Of a stretch of 64,000 nucleotides of DNA, positions 8,157-19,475 are shown piece after piece. Within the stretch, counting starts at the first letter, position 1. Every line of letters begins with the position of its first letter. Origin of the DNA: Polynucleobacter campilacus. GTDB lineage: Bacteria > Pseudomonadota > Gammaproteobacteria > Burkholderiales > Burkholderiaceae. The position numbers and the translations under genes are program-made. Below the pieces are notes generated by a model. That model worked only from the letters and a program-made list of their open reading frames with translations, did not search any database and was not told the DNA's origin. The stretch is from assembly GCF_002206625.1 (NCBI RefSeq), contig NZ_NGUP01000003.1, positions 208,968 to 272,967 on the forward strand. The letters run 5' to 3'.

Positions 8157-10985
8157 CTAATGTGCTTCTTCCCAATTATCGCCAATACCAATACTCACTA
8201 CCAAAGGTACCTTTAACTCTGCAACATTACACATCAAGCCAGGCAATTTAGCTTGCAAAAGCTCGATTTCATCCAAAGGCACATCAAATACCAATTCATC
8301 GTGTACTTGGAGAAGCAGTTTTGTTTTCAATTGCTCCTTTTCAAGCCAATCCTCAACTGCAATCATGGCCAACTTAATCAGATCTGCAGCGGTGCCCTGC
8401 ATCGGAGCATTAATTGCAGCGCGCTCCGCACCTTGGCGACGTGGGCCATTCGAGCCTTTAATCTCTGGCAACCAGAGACGGCGCCCAAAAACTGTTTCCA
8501 CGTAACCGTTTTCTCTGGCCTCCAAGCGAGTGTGCTCCATATATTGAGCAACTCCTGGGTAACGATCAAAGTATTTGGCAATATAGTTTTGTGCAGCAGA
8601 GCGTTCGATTCCCAAGTTACCCGCAAGACCGAATGCACTCATGCCATAAATCAAGCCAAAATTAATGACCTTGGCATAACGTCGCTGCTCAGAGCTCACA
8701 TCATCTAAGGGAATGCCGAAGATTTCTGCAGCTGTAGCCTGGTGAACATCCTTACCATCTCTAAAGGCTGTTAACAAATTTTCATCCTCAGCAATATGCG
8801 CCATGATGCGCAGCTCAATTTGCGAATAGTCTGCTGAAAGTAATTTACAGCCATCAGCCGGTACAAAAGCCTCCCTAATACGACGGCCTTCTTCAGTACG
8901 CACAGGAATATTCTGTAAGTTGGGATCGCTAGAGGCCAAGCGGCCAGTAACTGCAGTGGCTTGAGAGAAGTTGGTATGTACACGACCCGTCTTTGGATCA
9001 GCCATACGTGGAAGTTTCTCAATATAAGTGGACATTAGCTTCGCTAAACTGCGGTAGTCCAAGATACGTGCTGGCAAGGGGTAATCTTCGGCAAGTTTTT
9101 GCAATACCTCTTCATCTGTAGAAGGTGCGCCGGAAGGTGTTTTCTTAATGACCGGCAACTCCAGTTGGCCGAATAATATTTCAGCAATCTGCTTGGGTGA
9201 TTGAATATTGAATGGTTGTCCAGCCAGCTGATGAATCTCTCCTTCTAACTCCAGAAGACGCTTACCCACTTGCTGACCTTGCTTAGCTAATAAAGCAGAA
9301 TCAATCCGAATGCCGTTGCGCTCCATGATGCCCAGTACACGCATCGCTGGCATTTCAATCTTTTCATAGACATACAGCAATCCCTGATTTTCCTGAATCT
9401 GTGGCCATAGCTCTAAATGCAGACGCAAGGTAATATCTGCATCCTCTGCTGCATAGTCCGTAGCAATTTTGAGATCAACTTGATCAAAGCCAATCTGATG
9501 AACACCCTTGCCGCAAACCTCTTCGTAACGAATCGTCTTCATGCCTAGATGACGCTCAGCCAAGCTATCCATATTGTGTGGAAGATGTGATTCCAACACA
9601 TAAGACTCTAGCAAGGTATCAAATGCAACGCCATTTAAGGTAACCCCATAGTTAGCAAAGATATGTGCGTCATACTTTAAGTTTTGCCCGACCTTTAAAT
9701 GCGTTTTACTTTCTAACCAAGGTTTCATGCGCGCAAGAACAGTAGCGCGATCTAGCTGCACCTCTCCATTGCGATGTGCCACCGGAATGTAACAAGCCTC
9801 ACCTGGCTTGACCGATAAAGAAATGCCAACTAACTCTGCAGCTAGCGCATCCAGACTAGTGGTTTCTGTATCAACGGCAGTTAATTCTGCTGAATCAATT
9901 TTCTTGAGCCATTTTTCAAAGCTCGCTTCGTCCACTACGCATTCATATGTTTTCTCAATGGCACCTTGAAAATCTTTCGCATCTTGTGACAAATCTTTGG
10001 TAGGCGAAGTTGCAATCACTGTAGATTTTTTTGGCGAAGCAAACTGATCGGCTACTTGATTAGCAATTGGAGTGCCTGCTAAGTCAACAGTAGCCGCAGG
10101 AGCGTCATTCGGTGGACTTGTTAGCTGCTTTTCTACATCCCGCAACCAAGTCTTAAAAGCATAGCGCTCAAATAGTTCTCGCAGTAAAGCGGCATCTTCA
10201 GACATTGCATGGAGATCATCTAAGCCAGGTAAATGTGGGGATAAATCACAATCGGTTTTAACAGTGATCAGTTGTCGCGCTTGAGGTAGCCATTCCAATG
10301 AGGCACGCAGATTTTCTCCAACCACGCCTTTTACTTGATCAGCATTGGACATCAAATTATCAAGGTCACCAAATTCTGCTAACCATTTATTAGCTGTCTT
10401 TGGTCCAGCCTTAGGAACACCCGGAACGTTATCGACCGCATCTCCAATAATGGATAAGTAATCGACTATGCGCTCTGGTGGAACACCAAACTTTTCAATC
10501 ACGCCATTGATATCTAACTTTTCATTAGTCATCGTATTAATCAAGGTCACCGATGGATTGACTAACTGAGCTAAATCCTTATCGCCAGTGGAGATGATGG
10601 TTTCCCAACCCGCTTGCGTAGCTTGGCAAGCTAAGGTACCGATCACATCATCAGCCTCAACTCCAGAAACCATTAATACCGGCCAGCCCAATGCTTTGAC
10701 AATCGCATGAATCGGCTCAATTTGTTTGACCAAATCCTCCGGCATTGGGGAGCGATGGGCCTTGTATTCGGAGTACATTTCATCTCGGAAAGTCTTACCT
10801 TTGGCGTCAAAAACACAGGCAATGTGGTCGGCCTTGAGCTCCGACCTGGCTCGGCGCATCATATTGACCATGCCATAAATGGCCCCAGTGGGCTCCCCAG
10901 CCCCATTTCTGAGGTCTGGCATGGCATGGAAGGCGCGATAGAGGTAGCTAGAACCGTCTACCAACAAGAGTCTATGTTTAGTCAT
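8157..10985 (-). CDS. polA: DNA polymerase I
   Basis: Repair and Okazaki-fragment polymerase, 942 residues from ATG 10985 (MTKHRLLLVDGSSYLYRA). Domain order: 5'-3' exonuclease/FEN (about 1-290), proofreading exonuclease (about 350-540) with an intact DTET motif and AAEDADIT, then the polymerase domain with motif A DYSQIELR, the O-helix (RRYAKVINFGLIYG) and motif C HDELVFD. Proofreading residues are present, unlike in Taq-type enzymes. The open frame runs on to 11087, but homology begins at 10985, which removes an overlap with the divergent DUF2782 gene. TACGAT ends 6 nt before the ATG and there is no Shine-Dalgarno sequence. Confidence 0.97.
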   Translation of the reverse strand: MTKHRLLLVDGSSYLYRAFHAMPDLRNGAGEPTGAIYGMVNMMRRARSELKADHIACVFDAKGKTFRDEMYSEYKAHRSPMPEDLVKQIEPIHAIVKALGWPVLMVSGVEADDVIGTLACQATQAGWETIISTGDKDLAQLVNPSVTLINTMTNEKLDINGVIEKFGVPPERIVDYLSIIGDAVDNVPGVPKAGPKTANKWLAEFGDLDNLMSNADQVKGVVGENLRASLEWLPQARQLITVKTDCDLSPHLPGLDDLHAMSEDAALLRELFERYAFKTWLRDVEKQLTSPPNDAPAATVDLAGTPIANQVADQFASPKKSTVIATSPTKDLSQDAKDFQGAIEKTYECVVDEASFEKWLKKIDSAELTAVDTETTSLDALAAELVGISLSVKPGEACYIPVAHRNGEVQLDRATVLARMKPWLESKTHLKVGQNLKYDAHIFANYGVTLNGVAFDTLLESYVLESHLPHNMDSLAERHLGMKTIRYEEVCGKGVHQIGFDQVDLKIATDYAAEDADITLRLHLELWPQIQENQGLLYVYEKIEMPAMRVLGIMERNGIRIDSALLAKQGQQVGKRLLELEGEIHQLAGQPFNIQSPKQIAEILFGQLELPVIKKTPSGAPSTDEEVLQKLAEDYPLPARILDYRSLAKLMSTYIEKLPRMADPKTGRVHTNFSQATAVTGRLASSDPNLQNIPVRTEEGRRIREAFVPADGCKLLSADYSQIELRIMAHIAEDENLLTAFRDGKDVHQATAAEIFGIPLDDVSSEQRRYAKVINFGLIYGMSAFGLAGNLGIERSAAQNYIAKYFDRYPGVAQYMEHTRLEARENGYVETVFGRRLWLPEIKGSNGPRRQGAERAAINAPMQGTAADLIKLAMIAVEDWLEKEQLKTKLLLQVHDELVFDVPLDEIELLQAKLPGLMCNVAELKVPLVVSIGIGDNWEEAH

Positions 10986-10991
10986 ACCGCA

Positions 10992-10997
10992 ATCGTA
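10992..10997 (-). promoter_or_regulatory. Candidate -10 element of polA
   Basis: TACGAT read on the minus strand (4 of 6 consensus), separated from the polA ATG by 6 nt. This would place the transcript start at or next to the start codon. No convincing -35. One of a recurring set in this window. Confidence 0.3.
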
Positions 10998-11067
10998 CAA
11001 TCTAGTTGTGAATTGCCTACAGGTCTGGTTAAGGAACCGTCCGAGAGTAGGCTTAAAAAGGTGAAAA

Positions 11068-11481
11068 ATGATGCATGCACTAACCAACTTAATTAGCCAC
11101 GCCTTCAGTCAAAACCTGGCTCTCATGAGCTTTTTGATGGCTTTAGGACTTTTAGCAGTAGCACCTGCACATGCCCAGAATAACAGCCAAGCCCTAAGTC
11201 CTTCGGAACTCAACCGAATCAACAATCAGCCGCTTGCACCTGTTGCAACTCCATCAGGCGCCCTCAATTCTCCCCAGAGTCGCAATCCAAGCTATCAATA
11301 CAAGGACGCGAATGGCACTGAAATCACAGAATACAAAGATACCAATAGCCCAACGCAAGTTCAAGTAAAAACCAAGTACACCACTTATGAGATGTCTCCG
11401 CCAGATTCTGTAAAGCCTGGAGCGCAATCTGGAGAAGGTGGTTTGCTGAGCGTGCCTAGCATCAGTATTCCACTGAAGTAA
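11068..11481 (+). CDS. DUF2782 family secreted protein
   Basis: Small exported protein of unknown function, 137 residues. The N-terminus has a hydrophobic signal segment ending in APAHA (about residue 36), consistent with signal peptidase I cleavage. The mature part is Pro/Asn-rich, then carries the DUF2782 core (YKDANGTEITEYKDTNSPTQVQV) and a hydrophilic tail. It starts at tandem ATGs (11068, 11071) behind AAAAAGGTG. It is divergent from polA and lies 22 bp before thrB; polA / DUF2782 / thrB is a conserved neighbourhood in this lineage (from memory). No catalytic motif is seen. Confidence 0.85.
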   Translation: MMHALTNLISHAFSQNLALMSFLMALGLLAVAPAHAQNNSQALSPSELNRINNQPLAPVATPSGALNSPQSRNPSYQYKDANGTEITEYKDTNSPTQVQVKTKYTTYEMSPPDSVKPGAQSGEGGLLSVPSISIPLK

Positions 11482-11503
11482 AGAAAAGAATCGTTGCTGC
11501 TTT

Positions 11504-12481
11504 ATGGCTGTATTTACCCCAATCGAACTAAAAGATATTTCCCATTGGATTGCTAAAGACTTCAAGATTGGCCAAGCCAGCGAAATTCGGGGAATTCATG
11601 GTGGGATTGAAAACTCCAATTTTTTCCTCGATACCATGCAAGATGGAAAAAAACAGGAGTACGTTTTAACCATCTTCGAAAGATTATCTGCGCAGCAACT
11701 CCCTTATTACCTGGAATTGATGCGCCACTTGGCAAACAAAGGCATTCCGGTTCCAAAGCCGATTGAGAATCACAAAGGTGAAATTCTGTTTTCACTCAAA
11801 GGGAAGCCCGCTGCAATTGTGAGCAAGCTACCTGGATTATCTAGACTCAAGCCAGAGGTAAAACACTGCAGCATGGTTGGCGAGATGCTAGCCAAGATGC
11901 ACTTAGCTGGCAAAGACTTTTCTAAGACTCAAGAGAACTTACGTAGTCTTGGATGGTGGCAAAAAACAATTCCTCTGATAACACCACATCTCAATGCAGC
12001 GCAAAAAGATTTGCTGATCCACGAGCTAGCAATACAAGAAGCTTTTTTCAGCTCAGCTGCTTATGACATGATTCCGCAGGGTGCCAGCCACTGCGACCTT
12101 TTTCGGGACAATGTCTTATTTGATCCAAGGGGATTGGCTGATAGCTCTCAGGATCAATTAGGTGGTTTCTTTGACTTCTATTTCGCCGGTACTGATAAGT
12201 GGCTATTTGACCTAGCAGTGACTGCAAATGATTGGTGTCTGGCTGATAATAAACAGGATTTAGATCCTGCACGCCTTGATGCCCTCATGCAAGCATATCA
12301 ATCGGTACGCCCTCTCACTAGCGAAGAACAAGCGAGCTGGCCCCTCATGCTTCGTGCAGCAGCGCTGCGTTTTTGGGTATCTCGCCTTTGGGATTTTTAT
12401 TTACCTAGGGATGCGCAAATGTTGACACCGCATGACCCAACTCACTTTGAACACATTCTTTTAAGTCGCCGATCCCTATGA
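11504..12481 (+). CDS. thrB: Homoserine kinase, APH-fold type
   Basis: Phosphorylates L-homoserine with ATP in threonine synthesis. This is the aminoglycoside-phosphotransferase-fold enzyme found in many proteobacteria, not the GHMP-kinase ThrB of E. coli. 325 residues. Visible features are the N-lobe strand GIHGGIENSNFFLD, the catalytic HCDLFRDNVLFD (catalytic Asp and Mg-binding Asn) and the metal-binding GFFDFYFAG, equivalent to DFG. Its stop overlaps the start of the next gene by 4 bp (ATGA), so the two are coupled. Confidence 0.94.
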   Translation: MAVFTPIELKDISHWIAKDFKIGQASEIRGIHGGIENSNFFLDTMQDGKKQEYVLTIFERLSAQQLPYYLELMRHLANKGIPVPKPIENHKGEILFSLKGKPAAIVSKLPGLSRLKPEVKHCSMVGEMLAKMHLAGKDFSKTQENLRSLGWWQKTIPLITPHLNAAQKDLLIHELAIQEAFFSSAAYDMIPQGASHCDLFRDNVLFDPRGLADSSQDQLGGFFDFYFAGTDKWLFDLAVTANDWCLADNKQDLDPARLDALMQAYQSVRPLTSEEQASWPLMLRAAALRFWVSRLWDFYLPRDAQMLTPHDPTHFEHILLSRRSL

Positions 12482-13257
12482 AACTAAATTCCGTTCCACC
12501 TAAAGAAGGTTATACCTGGATCAGGCAAGGCATTTGGCTCTTTAAACAGAATCCATTGGGCTTCTTGATGTTGGTCTTTTTGTATATCTTTGCAGCTCAA
12601 TTGGCAGTGATTATTCCGGTGATTGGTGTGTTTGCTGTGTTACTTCTCACACCAACACTATCGGTAGGCTTTATGACTGCTTGTCGCCAAGCCATTCAAA
12701 AGGAGCGCATCAGTCCGATGGTGTACTTGATCGCACTGAAGTCTGGCGCCCTCATACGCAAACGTATCTTGCAACTGGGTATCGTGTATGCGGTTCTGAT
12801 TTTGCTTCTTAGCTTTGTCTTAAGTCTCTTAGTAGATTTTGAATTACTAATCCCATTAATGACAAGCGATAAGCCGATTACGCCCGAGGCCCTTCGTCAA
12901 ATTTACTTGGTGCTGTTCTTTGGAGCAATTCTCTATATTCCGGTAGCCATGTTGATGTGGTTCTCACCAGTTCTAGTAGCCTGGGAAGATATGCCTGTTG
13001 CTCAAGCGCTCTTTTCTAGCTTCTTGGCCTCCTGGACTAATAAGTCAGCATTCTTTGCATATCTGACAATTTGGAGCGTTGTTTTGATTGCCATCCCATT
13101 AACGGTGGGCATGATTTTTGATGCAATGGATCTAGGTCAGGCCGCTTCTTTCATTATTGCGCCCATCTCTATGGCAGGTCTGACTGTAATGCACTGCTCC
13201 TTCTATGCAACCTGGAAAGCCTGCTTCACAGAAGATGAAGTCATTCCATCTGCTTAA
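12478..13257 (+). CDS. BPSS1780 family membrane protein
   Basis: Integral membrane protein of unknown function, 259 residues, of the type annotated as BPSS1780 family in Burkholderiales. An amphipathic N-terminus (GYTWIRQGIWLFKQNPLGF) leads into about six hydrophobic segments, with loops rich in Lys/Arg. The first motif (W-x-x-x-G-x-x-L/I-F-x-x-x-P) is the best-conserved signature that I recall for this group. It overlaps thrB by 4 bp. Its stop is 20 bp from the convergent uvrD stop. No enzymatic motif is visible. Confidence 0.8.
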   Translation: MKLNSVPPKEGYTWIRQGIWLFKQNPLGFLMLVFLYIFAAQLAVIIPVIGVFAVLLLTPTLSVGFMTACRQAIQKERISPMVYLIALKSGALIRKRILQLGIVYAVLILLLSFVLSLLVDFELLIPLMTSDKPITPEALRQIYLVLFFGAILYIPVAMLMWFSPVLVAWEDMPVAQALFSSFLASWTNKSAFFAYLTIWSVVLIAIPLTVGMIFDAMDLGQAASFIIAPISMAGLTVMHCSFYATWKACFTEDEVIPSA

Positions 13258-13277
13258 GCATTAAATGAGATTTCAAA

Positions 13278-15641
13278 CTAATCAATCGCAGCAAGCTTGG
13301 CGATACTGAGCTGCAACCATTTCACGCCATGCCGCTTGAAGTTCACTTGGGCTCGCGCGTCCGTATCAACACCTTCTAACCCCGTAACTCGCCCCTCACC
13401 AAATTTTGTATGAAACACATTTTGGCCAATCGAAAATGGATAACTTCCACGCGGTGGCGAAGCCAGTCTTTTCACTTCAGTTGAAGCTGAGCCAACTCGC
13501 TTTGTAGGTCTCGGACGTTCGCTACCAGAGTCAAAGAAATCATCAGATTCGTATTCGCGCTGGCGGGTATAGCCATCCTGCCAGGTCGCTCCAGATTTAG
13601 TGCCTCCACCCCAGCGTGCATCTTTTGCCTTTGGTGTGAGCCACTTCAAAGATTCAGAAGGTAATTCCTCTAAGAAACGGGATGGCATGTTGTAACGCAC
13701 TTGGCCATGGAGCATGCGTGACTGAGTATGTGACAAATACAAACGCTCCTTAGCGCGAGTAATTGCGACATACATTAAGCGGCGCTCTTCTTCTAAGCCA
13801 TTCTGCTCATTGATACTGTTCTCATGAGGAAATAAACCTTCTTCTAGGCCCGTAATGAATACGGAGGTGAACTCCAAGCCTTTGGCGGAGTGCACTGTCA
13901 TTAACTGCACTGCATCTTGCCCAGCTTGAGCCTGGTTATCACCTGCCTCCAAGGAAGCATGGGATAAGAAGGCTGCTAAGGGTGAAACTTCAACGATGCC
14001 AGGAGCATTTTCACCAGGCAACATGGCCGCAGCAGCATCCTGTCCGTACCCCTCTTCAGCAATAAAAGCCGTTGCAGCATTAATCAATTCTTGTAAGTTC
14101 TCTACACGATCTTGACCTTCACGCTCCGAAAGATAGTGCTGAATCAAACCACTGTGCTGAATTACAAACTCAACGGTTTCAGGAAGGGTGTTATGACGCG
14201 TAGCTTCACGCATGTGATCTACTAAACGTACAAATCCACCCAGAGCAGCACCGGCTTTACCCTCTAAGGAAGAGGCAGCAGTGTACAGAGAGCATTGCTG
14301 AGACTTGGCTGCATCTTGTAAGGTCTCGATTGATCTTGCACCAATGCCACGTGTCGGGAAATTGACTACCCGCGAGAAAGAAGTGTCATCGTTTGGATTT
14401 TCGAGCAAACGTAAATATGCAAGCGCGTGTTTAATTTCAGCGCGTTCGAAGAATCGCAATCCACCATAGACGCGATAGGGAATGGCTGCCGAGAACAAAG
14501 CATGTTCAATAATTCGAGACTGTGCATTACTTCGATACAGCAGTGCTATTTCAGTGCGTTTAATGCCACTACTAATAAGGGCTTTAATCTCATCAACTAA
14601 CCAAGCAGCCTCTGCATGATCACTCGGTGCATCAAAGATACGCACGGGTTCACCGTGGCCTGCATCGGTTCGTAGATTTTTTCCAAGTCGCTCTGAGTTA
14701 TTGGCAATTAAATGATTTGCTGTATCTAATATATGTCCGTGTGAGCGATAGTTCTGCTCCAACTTCACCATCATAGGGTGATACTGCTTTTCGTAAAGGC
14801 GCATATTCTCAACATCAGCACCGCGAAAGGCATAAATACTTTGATCATCATCGCCTACCGCAAACACTGCACTGCTTCCCATGCCACTCACATTAATACG
14901 ACTAGCATCATGGCCAGATAATAATTTGAGCCACGCATATTGCAAAGCATTGGTATCTTGAAACTCATCAATCAAGATATGGCGGAAGCGTTCTTGGTAA
15001 TGCGTACGAATCGCCTCGCTATGTTTTAGTAACTCGTAGCTGCGCAAGAGGAGTTCAGCAAAATCAACCACCCCTTCACGTTGGCATTGCTCATCATAAG
15101 CTGCATAGAGTTGCGCCATCTTTGCCTGAAAATCATCTCCGACCGATAAATCTTTAGCACGCTGTCCGCGCTCTTTAGCATGAGCAATAAAGTACTGCAG
15201 CTGTTTTGGAGGGTACTTCTCATCATCCACCTTCAAACCCTTCAAAAGACGCTTAATGGCAGAAAGCTGATCTTGGGTATCTAATATTTGGAATGTTGAT
15301 GGCAAGCCGGCATCTTTATGGTGCGCTCGTAATAAACGGTTGCAAAGACCATGAAAAGTTCCAATCCACATGCCTCGGGTATTAATCGGCAACATGGCAC
15401 TTAGTCGCACCATCATCTCTTTGGCAGCTTTATTGGTAAAAGTGACCGCCAGGACCCCTATAGGCGAGACCTGACCAGTTTGGATCAACCAGGCAATACG
15501 GGTCGTGAGGACGCGAGTCTTGCCGCTACCAGCCCCAGCCAAAATCATGGCTGATTGGGCTTGGCCATTTTCATTAACGGGCGGGAGGGTTACTGCCTCG
15601 CGTTGTTCTGGGTTGAGGTTGGCGAGCAGGTCAGAGTACAT
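13278..15641 (-). CDS. uvrD: DNA helicase II (UvrD/PcrA family)
   Basis: Superfamily 1A 3'-5' helicase for nucleotide excision and mismatch repair. 787 residues. Motif [12 protein letters not shown] (about 34-44), Ia [60 protein letters not shown] and [10 protein letters not shown] are all present. The C-terminus ends in the Tudor-like segment ([19 protein letters not shown]), which in UvrD/PcrA contacts RNA polymerase; this favours UvrD over Rep. It is divergent from valS, with only 24 bp between the start codons. A perfect minus-strand TATAAT lies 7 nt before the ATG and no Shine-Dalgarno sequence is seen. Confidence 0.95.
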   Translation of the reverse strand: MYSDLLANLNPEQREAVTLPPVNENGQAQSAMILAGAGSGKTRVLTTRIAWLIQTGQVSPIGVLAVTFTNKAAKEMMVRLSAMLPINTRGMWIGTFHGLCNRLLRAHHKDAGLPSTFQILDTQDQLSAIKRLLKGLKVDDEKYPPKQLQYFIAHAKERGQRAKDLSVGDDFQAKMAQLYAAYDEQCQREGVVDFAELLLRSYELLKHSEAIRTHYQERFRHILIDEFQDTNALQYAWLKLLSGHDASRINVSGMGSSAVFAVGDDDQSIYAFRGADVENMRLYEKQYHPMMVKLEQNYRSHGHILDTANHLIANNSERLGKNLRTDAGHGEPVRIFDAPSDHAEAAWLVDEIKALISSGIKRTEIALLYRSNAQSRIIEHALFSAAIPYRVYGGLRFFERAEIKHALAYLRLLENPNDDTSFSRVVNFPTRGIGARSIETLQDAAKSQQCSLYTAASSLEGKAGAALGGFVRLVDHMREATRHNTLPETVEFVIQHSGLIQHYLSEREGQDRVENLQELINAATAFIAEEGYGQDAAAAMLPGENAPGIVEVSPLAAFLSHASLEAGDNQAQAGQDAVQLMTVHSAKGLEFTSVFITGLEEGLFPHENSINEQNGLEEERRLMYVAITRAKERLYLSHTQSRMLHGQVRYNMPSRFLEELPSESLKWLTPKAKDARWGGGTKSGATWQDGYTRQREYESDDFFDSGSERPRPTKRVGSASTEVKRLASPPRGSYPFSIGQNVFHTKFGEGRVTGLEGVDTDARAQVNFKRHGVKWLQLSIAKLAAID

Positions 15642-15648
15642 CGCCCCA

Positions 15649-15656
15649 ATTATAAT
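15649..15656. promoter_or_regulatory. Symmetric divergent -10 element of uvrD and valS
   Basis: ATTATAAT is self-complementary, so a perfect TATAAT is read on both strands: 15651-15656 toward valS (ATG 9 nt later) and 15654-15649 toward uvrD (ATG 7 nt later). The expected start points fall at or within about 3 nt of each start codon. Neither side has a good -35; the best toward valS is AGGTCA at 15628. Confidence 0.55.
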
Positions 15657-15665
15657 TTGCCTCTT

Positions 15666-18557
15666 ATGCCAAATGCCTCAAATACCCCTAATTCACCAGC
15701 AGCCAGTTCGGCAGACGAACTCGCTAAATCCTATGAACCTGCCCCGATCGAAGCCTACTGGGGTCCAGAGTGGGAACGTAGGGGTATTGCCGAAGCCACC
15801 ATGCTCGCAGGTAAGGGTGATTTTTCCATTCAGCTACCGCCCCCCAATGTCACTGGCACCCTACATATGGGTCACGCCTTTAACCAAACCATCATGGATG
15901 GCCTGGTTCGTCATGCACGCATGTCTGGCAAAAATACTTTGTGGGTCCCTGGTACTGACCACGCTGGCATTGCTACCCAAATCGTAGTCGAGCGTCAGCT
16001 CGATGCACAAAAAGTTTCTCGTCATGACTTAGGTCGTGAAAAGTTTTTAGAAAAAGTATGGGAATGGAAGGAAACTTCCGGTACTACCATCACCCGTCAA
16101 ATTCGTCGCCTAGGTGCTTCGATTGATTGGAGTAAAGAATATTTCACAATGGACAGCAAGATGTCCAAAGCAGTGGTGGAAGTTTTTGTTCGCCTGCACG
16201 AACAAGATTTGATCTATCGCGGTAAACGTTTAGTGAACTGGGATCCCGTTTTAGGTACTGCGGTATCAGATCTTGAAGTGGTGAGCGAAGAAGAAGATGG
16301 CTCGATGTGGCATATCCGCTATCCACTAACCGATGACTCCGGCCACCTGACCGTTGCCACAACTCGTCCCGAGACTTTGCTAGGTGACGTTGCCGTCATG
16401 GTGAACCCCGAAGACGAACGCTACAAGCACCTCATTGGCAAGTCAGTCAATCTGCCTTTATGTAATCGTCAAATCCCGATCATTGCTGATGACTATGTGG
16501 ATTTAGCTTTTGGTACTGGCGTAGTGAAGGTAACGCCTGCACATGACTTTAATGACTACGCAGTGGGACAACGTCATCAACTACCACTCATTAATATTCT
16601 TACTTTAGATGCGAAGATTAATGAAAATGCGCCAGCTGCTTATCAAGGCATGGAACGCTTTGCTGCGCGCAAACAAGTAGTAGTAGATCTAGATGCGGCT
16701 GGCCTATTAGAAAAAGTGCAGCCACACAAGCTCATGGTGCCCCGTGGTGACCGCACCCAAACCATTATTGAGCCGATGCTCACTGACCAATGGTTTGTGG
16801 CGATGTCCAAACCCAGTCCGGATAACCAATATCAACCTGGCTCATCGATCGCTGGCGCTGCATTAGATGCAGTCACTAAGGGTGACATCAAGCTTGTTCC
16901 AGAAAACTGGATTAACACATACACCCAGTGGCTAGAAAATATTCAAGACTGGTGCATCTCACGTCAGCTCTGGTGGGGTCATCAAATCCCTGCTTGGTAT
17001 GGCGATGATGGCCAGATCTTTGTAGGCCGCTCTGAAGAGGAGGCTAAAGCAAAAGCTGTTACTGCCGGCTATACCGGCAAACTGAATCGCGACCCTGATG
17101 TTCTTGATACTTGGTTTAGCTCAGCACTTGTTCCCTTTAGTTCACTAGGCTGGCCAGAAAAAACACCTGCCTTAAATCACTTCCTACCATCATCGGTATT
17201 GGTCACTGGCTTTGACATTATTTTCTTCTGGGTGGCTCGCATGGTCATGATGACCTGTCACTTCACTGGCAAAGTGCCCTTTCATACTGTGTACGTTCAC
17301 GGCTTAGTGCGCGATGCTGAAGGTCAAAAGATGAGTAAGTCCAAAGGAAACACCTTGGACCCAATTGATTTAATCGATGGCATCAAGATTGAAGAGTTAG
17401 TCGGAAAACGTACTACCGGCTTAATGAACCCCAAGCAAGCAGAAAGTATTAGTAAGAAAACCAAAAAAGAGTTTCCGGATGGTATCCCTGCATTTGGAAC
17501 CGATGCCTTGCGCTTTACTTTTGCATCTCTGGCCTCTCTTGGTCGCAATATTAACTTTGACCAAAAGCGTTGTGAAGGCTATCGCAACTTCTGTAATAAG
17601 CTTTGGAATGCCACCCGCTTTGTGTTGATGAATTGCCCTGATGGCGACGAAGAAAATGGCTTTGCACCTTGCGACAATCAATGCGGTCCCGATGGCTATT
17701 TGGATTTTTCACCGGCTGATAAATGGATTGTTTCTCAACTCCAAAGAACTGAGGCTGAAGTTGCCAAAGGTTTTGAGAACTATCGCTTTGACAATATCGC
17801 AAGCAGCATCTACCAATTTGTTTGGGATGAGTATTGTGATTGGTACTTAGAACTCGCCAAGGTACAGCTGCAAACCGGCACCCCAGCCCAGCAACGTGCC
17901 ACACGTCGTACGCTATTAAGGGTTCTAGAAACCATCTTGCGAATGGCGCATCCACTGATTCCATTCATTACTGAGACTCTTTGGCAAACCGTTGGACCTA
18001 AATCTGGAAAGGATTTAGAAAAACAAGAAAAGCAAACTATTGCCTTCCAGTCCTACCCCGTTTCTCAGCCAGAAAAAATTGATGAGAAGAGCGAAGCTTG
18101 GGTAGCGCAAATCAAAGCCATCGTAGATGCATGCAGAAACTTGCGCGGCGAGATGCAAGTGCCCCCCGGTCAAAAGGTTCCTCTTTGGATTAGTGGATCA
18201 GAAGCCTTCCTGCAAAAAGCTACGCCTTACTTACTCGCCTTAGCTAAACTCTCTGAGGTCAAAATCTATCTCGATGAGTCTGGCTTAGAAAAAGATGCTC
18301 CTGGCGCTCCGATGGCACTCGTTGGCGATCTGAAGCTACTTCTGAAGATTGAGGTTGATGTTGCGGCAGAGCGTATTCGACTTGGCAAGGAAATAGAGCG
18401 CCTCGCCAACGAAATCACCAAAGCCCGTGGCAAATTGACCAATGAAAGCTTTGTAGCTAGAGCTCCTGAAGAGGTGGTTGCCCAAGAAAAACAGCGTCTT
18501 GCTGGTTTTGAGCAGAATCATGAGAAGCTTGTTGCACAATTAGAGCGTCTGAAATAA
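15666..18557 (+). CDS. valS: Valyl-tRNA synthetase
   Basis: Class Ia synthetase charging tRNA-Val. 963 residues from ATG 15666 ([10 protein letters not shown]); the upstream frame extension to 15555 lies inside uvrD and is rejected. Signature HIGH motif: [22 protein letters not shown] motif: [14 protein letters not shown]. The editing (CP1) domain includes [10 protein letters not shown] and AHDFNDY. The C-terminal 70 residues form the Glu/Lys-rich ValS tRNA-binding coiled coil ([19 protein letters not shown]). No Shine-Dalgarno sequence precedes the ATG. galU follows 33 bp later. Confidence 0.97.
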   Translation: MPNASNTPNSPAASSADELAKSYEPAPIEAYWGPEWERRGIAEATMLAGKGDFSIQLPPPNVTGTLHMGHAFNQTIMDGLVRHARMSGKNTLWVPGTDHAGIATQIVVERQLDAQKVSRHDLGREKFLEKVWEWKETSGTTITRQIRRLGASIDWSKEYFTMDSKMSKAVVEVFVRLHEQDLIYRGKRLVNWDPVLGTAVSDLEVVSEEEDGSMWHIRYPLTDDSGHLTVATTRPETLLGDVAVMVNPEDERYKHLIGKSVNLPLCNRQIPIIADDYVDLAFGTGVVKVTPAHDFNDYAVGQRHQLPLINILTLDAKINENAPAAYQGMERFAARKQVVVDLDAAGLLEKVQPHKLMVPRGDRTQTIIEPMLTDQWFVAMSKPSPDNQYQPGSSIAGAALDAVTKGDIKLVPENWINTYTQWLENIQDWCISRQLWWGHQIPAWYGDDGQIFVGRSEEEAKAKAVTAGYTGKLNRDPDVLDTWFSSALVPFSSLGWPEKTPALNHFLPSSVLVTGFDIIFFWVARMVMMTCHFTGKVPFHTVYVHGLVRDAEGQKMSKSKGNTLDPIDLIDGIKIEELVGKRTTGLMNPKQAESISKKTKKEFPDGIPAFGTDALRFTFASLASLGRNINFDQKRCEGYRNFCNKLWNATRFVLMNCPDGDEENGFAPCDNQCGPDGYLDFSPADKWIVSQLQRTEAEVAKGFENYRFDNIASSIYQFVWDEYCDWYLELAKVQLQTGTPAQQRATRRTLLRVLETILRMAHPLIPFITETLWQTVGPKSGKDLEKQEKQTIAFQSYPVSQPEKIDEKSEAWVAQIKAIVDACRNLRGEMQVPPGQKVPLWISGSEAFLQKATPYLLALAKLSEVKIYLDESGLEKDAPGAPMALVGDLKLLLKIEVDVAAERIRLGKEIERLANEITKARGKLTNESFVARAPEEVVAQEKQRLAGFEQNHEKLVAQLERLK

Positions 18558-18590
18558 AGCAATAGTCAATCCAGAGTGATCGGAACCCTT

Positions 18591-19475
18591 ATGCCATTAA
18601 CTACTAAAGCTGTTACCAAAGCCGTCTTTCCTGTTGCTGGCTTAGGCACTCGCTTCTTGCCTGCAACCAAAGCAAGTCCAAAAGAGATGCTCAATGTAGT
18701 TGATAAGCCCTTGATTCAGTACGCGGTTGAAGAAGCTATAGCAGCTGGTATTACCGAGATGATTTTTGTTACTGGTCGGAGCAAACGCGCTATCGAAGAT
18801 CATTTTGATAAAGCATATGAACTGGAAGCTGAACTGGAAGCCAAAAACAAACAAGCTTTACTAGAAATTGTACGGAGTGTTAAACCAAGTCACGTTGATT
18901 GCGTGTATGTGCGTCAACCCGAGGCACTCGGCTTAGGTCATGCAGTTTTGTGTGCAGAGAAACTAGTACGTGATGAGCCTTTTGCCATCATCTTGGCGGA
19001 CGACTTATTGGATGGACAACCCCCCATCCTCAAACAGATGCTTAAGGTATTTAATGAGCAAAACGGCTCAGTGATCGCCGTAGAAAAAATTGATCCAGCC
19101 AAGAGTAGCTCCTATGGCATCGTATCTGGCGACGAGGTGGCTAAAGGTATCTATCGCCTTAATGGCATTGTAGAAAAGCCCCAACCAAAAGATGCGCCTT
19201 CTAATTTAGCAGTTGTTGGCCGCTACGTTCTGTCCTCTGATATTTTTAGCCACATTCGCAATCTCAAACCAGGCGCTGGTGGCGAAATTCAGTTGACTGA
19301 TGCGATTGCCTCCTTACTAAAGCAAGATTCTGTATTTGCTTATGAGTACGATGGCGTTCGCTATGACTGCGGTAGCAAGCTTGGCTACCTTAAAGCTTCA
19401 GTGGAATTTGCTCTTCGTCACCCAGAAGTAGCAACTGATTTTGCGGCTTACTTAAAGAGTCGCTCTTTAACTTAA
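18591..19475 (+). CDS. galU: UTP-glucose-1-phosphate uridylyltransferase
   Basis: Makes UDP-glucose from UTP and glucose 1-phosphate for envelope polysaccharides. 294 residues from ATG 18591 ([17 protein letters not shown]); an upstream in-frame GTG at 18576 is less likely. The nucleotide-binding motif [18 protein letters not shown] is near residues 16-33, and [12 protein letters not shown] and LADDLLDG follow; E-I-Q-L-T-D-A-I near the C-terminus is the usual GalU motif. It is in line with valS and convergent with the tusA-like gene. The terminator overlaps its last codons. Confidence 0.95.
   Translation: MPLTTKAVTKAVFPVAGLGTRFLPATKASPKEMLNVVDKPLIQYAVEEAIAAGITEMIFVTGRSKRAIEDHFDKAYELEAELEAKNKQALLEIVRSVKPSHVDCVYVRQPEALGLGHAVLCAEKLVRDEPFAIILADDLLDGQPPILKQMLKVFNEQNGSVIAVEKIDPAKSSSYGIVSGDEVAKGIYRLNGIVEKPQPKDAPSNLAVVGRYVLSSDIFSHIRNLKPGAGGEIQLTDAIASLLKQDSVFAYEYDGVRYDCGSKLGYLKASVEFALRHPEVATDFAAYLKSRSLT

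Noticed and set aside
10986..11087. N-terminal extension of polA
   Set aside because: The residues do not resemble the 5'-nuclease start, and the extension would overlap the divergent DUF2782 gene.
17551..17964. 137-codon frame antisense to valS
   Set aside because: Lies wholly inside conserved ValS sequence; no motif or start signal.
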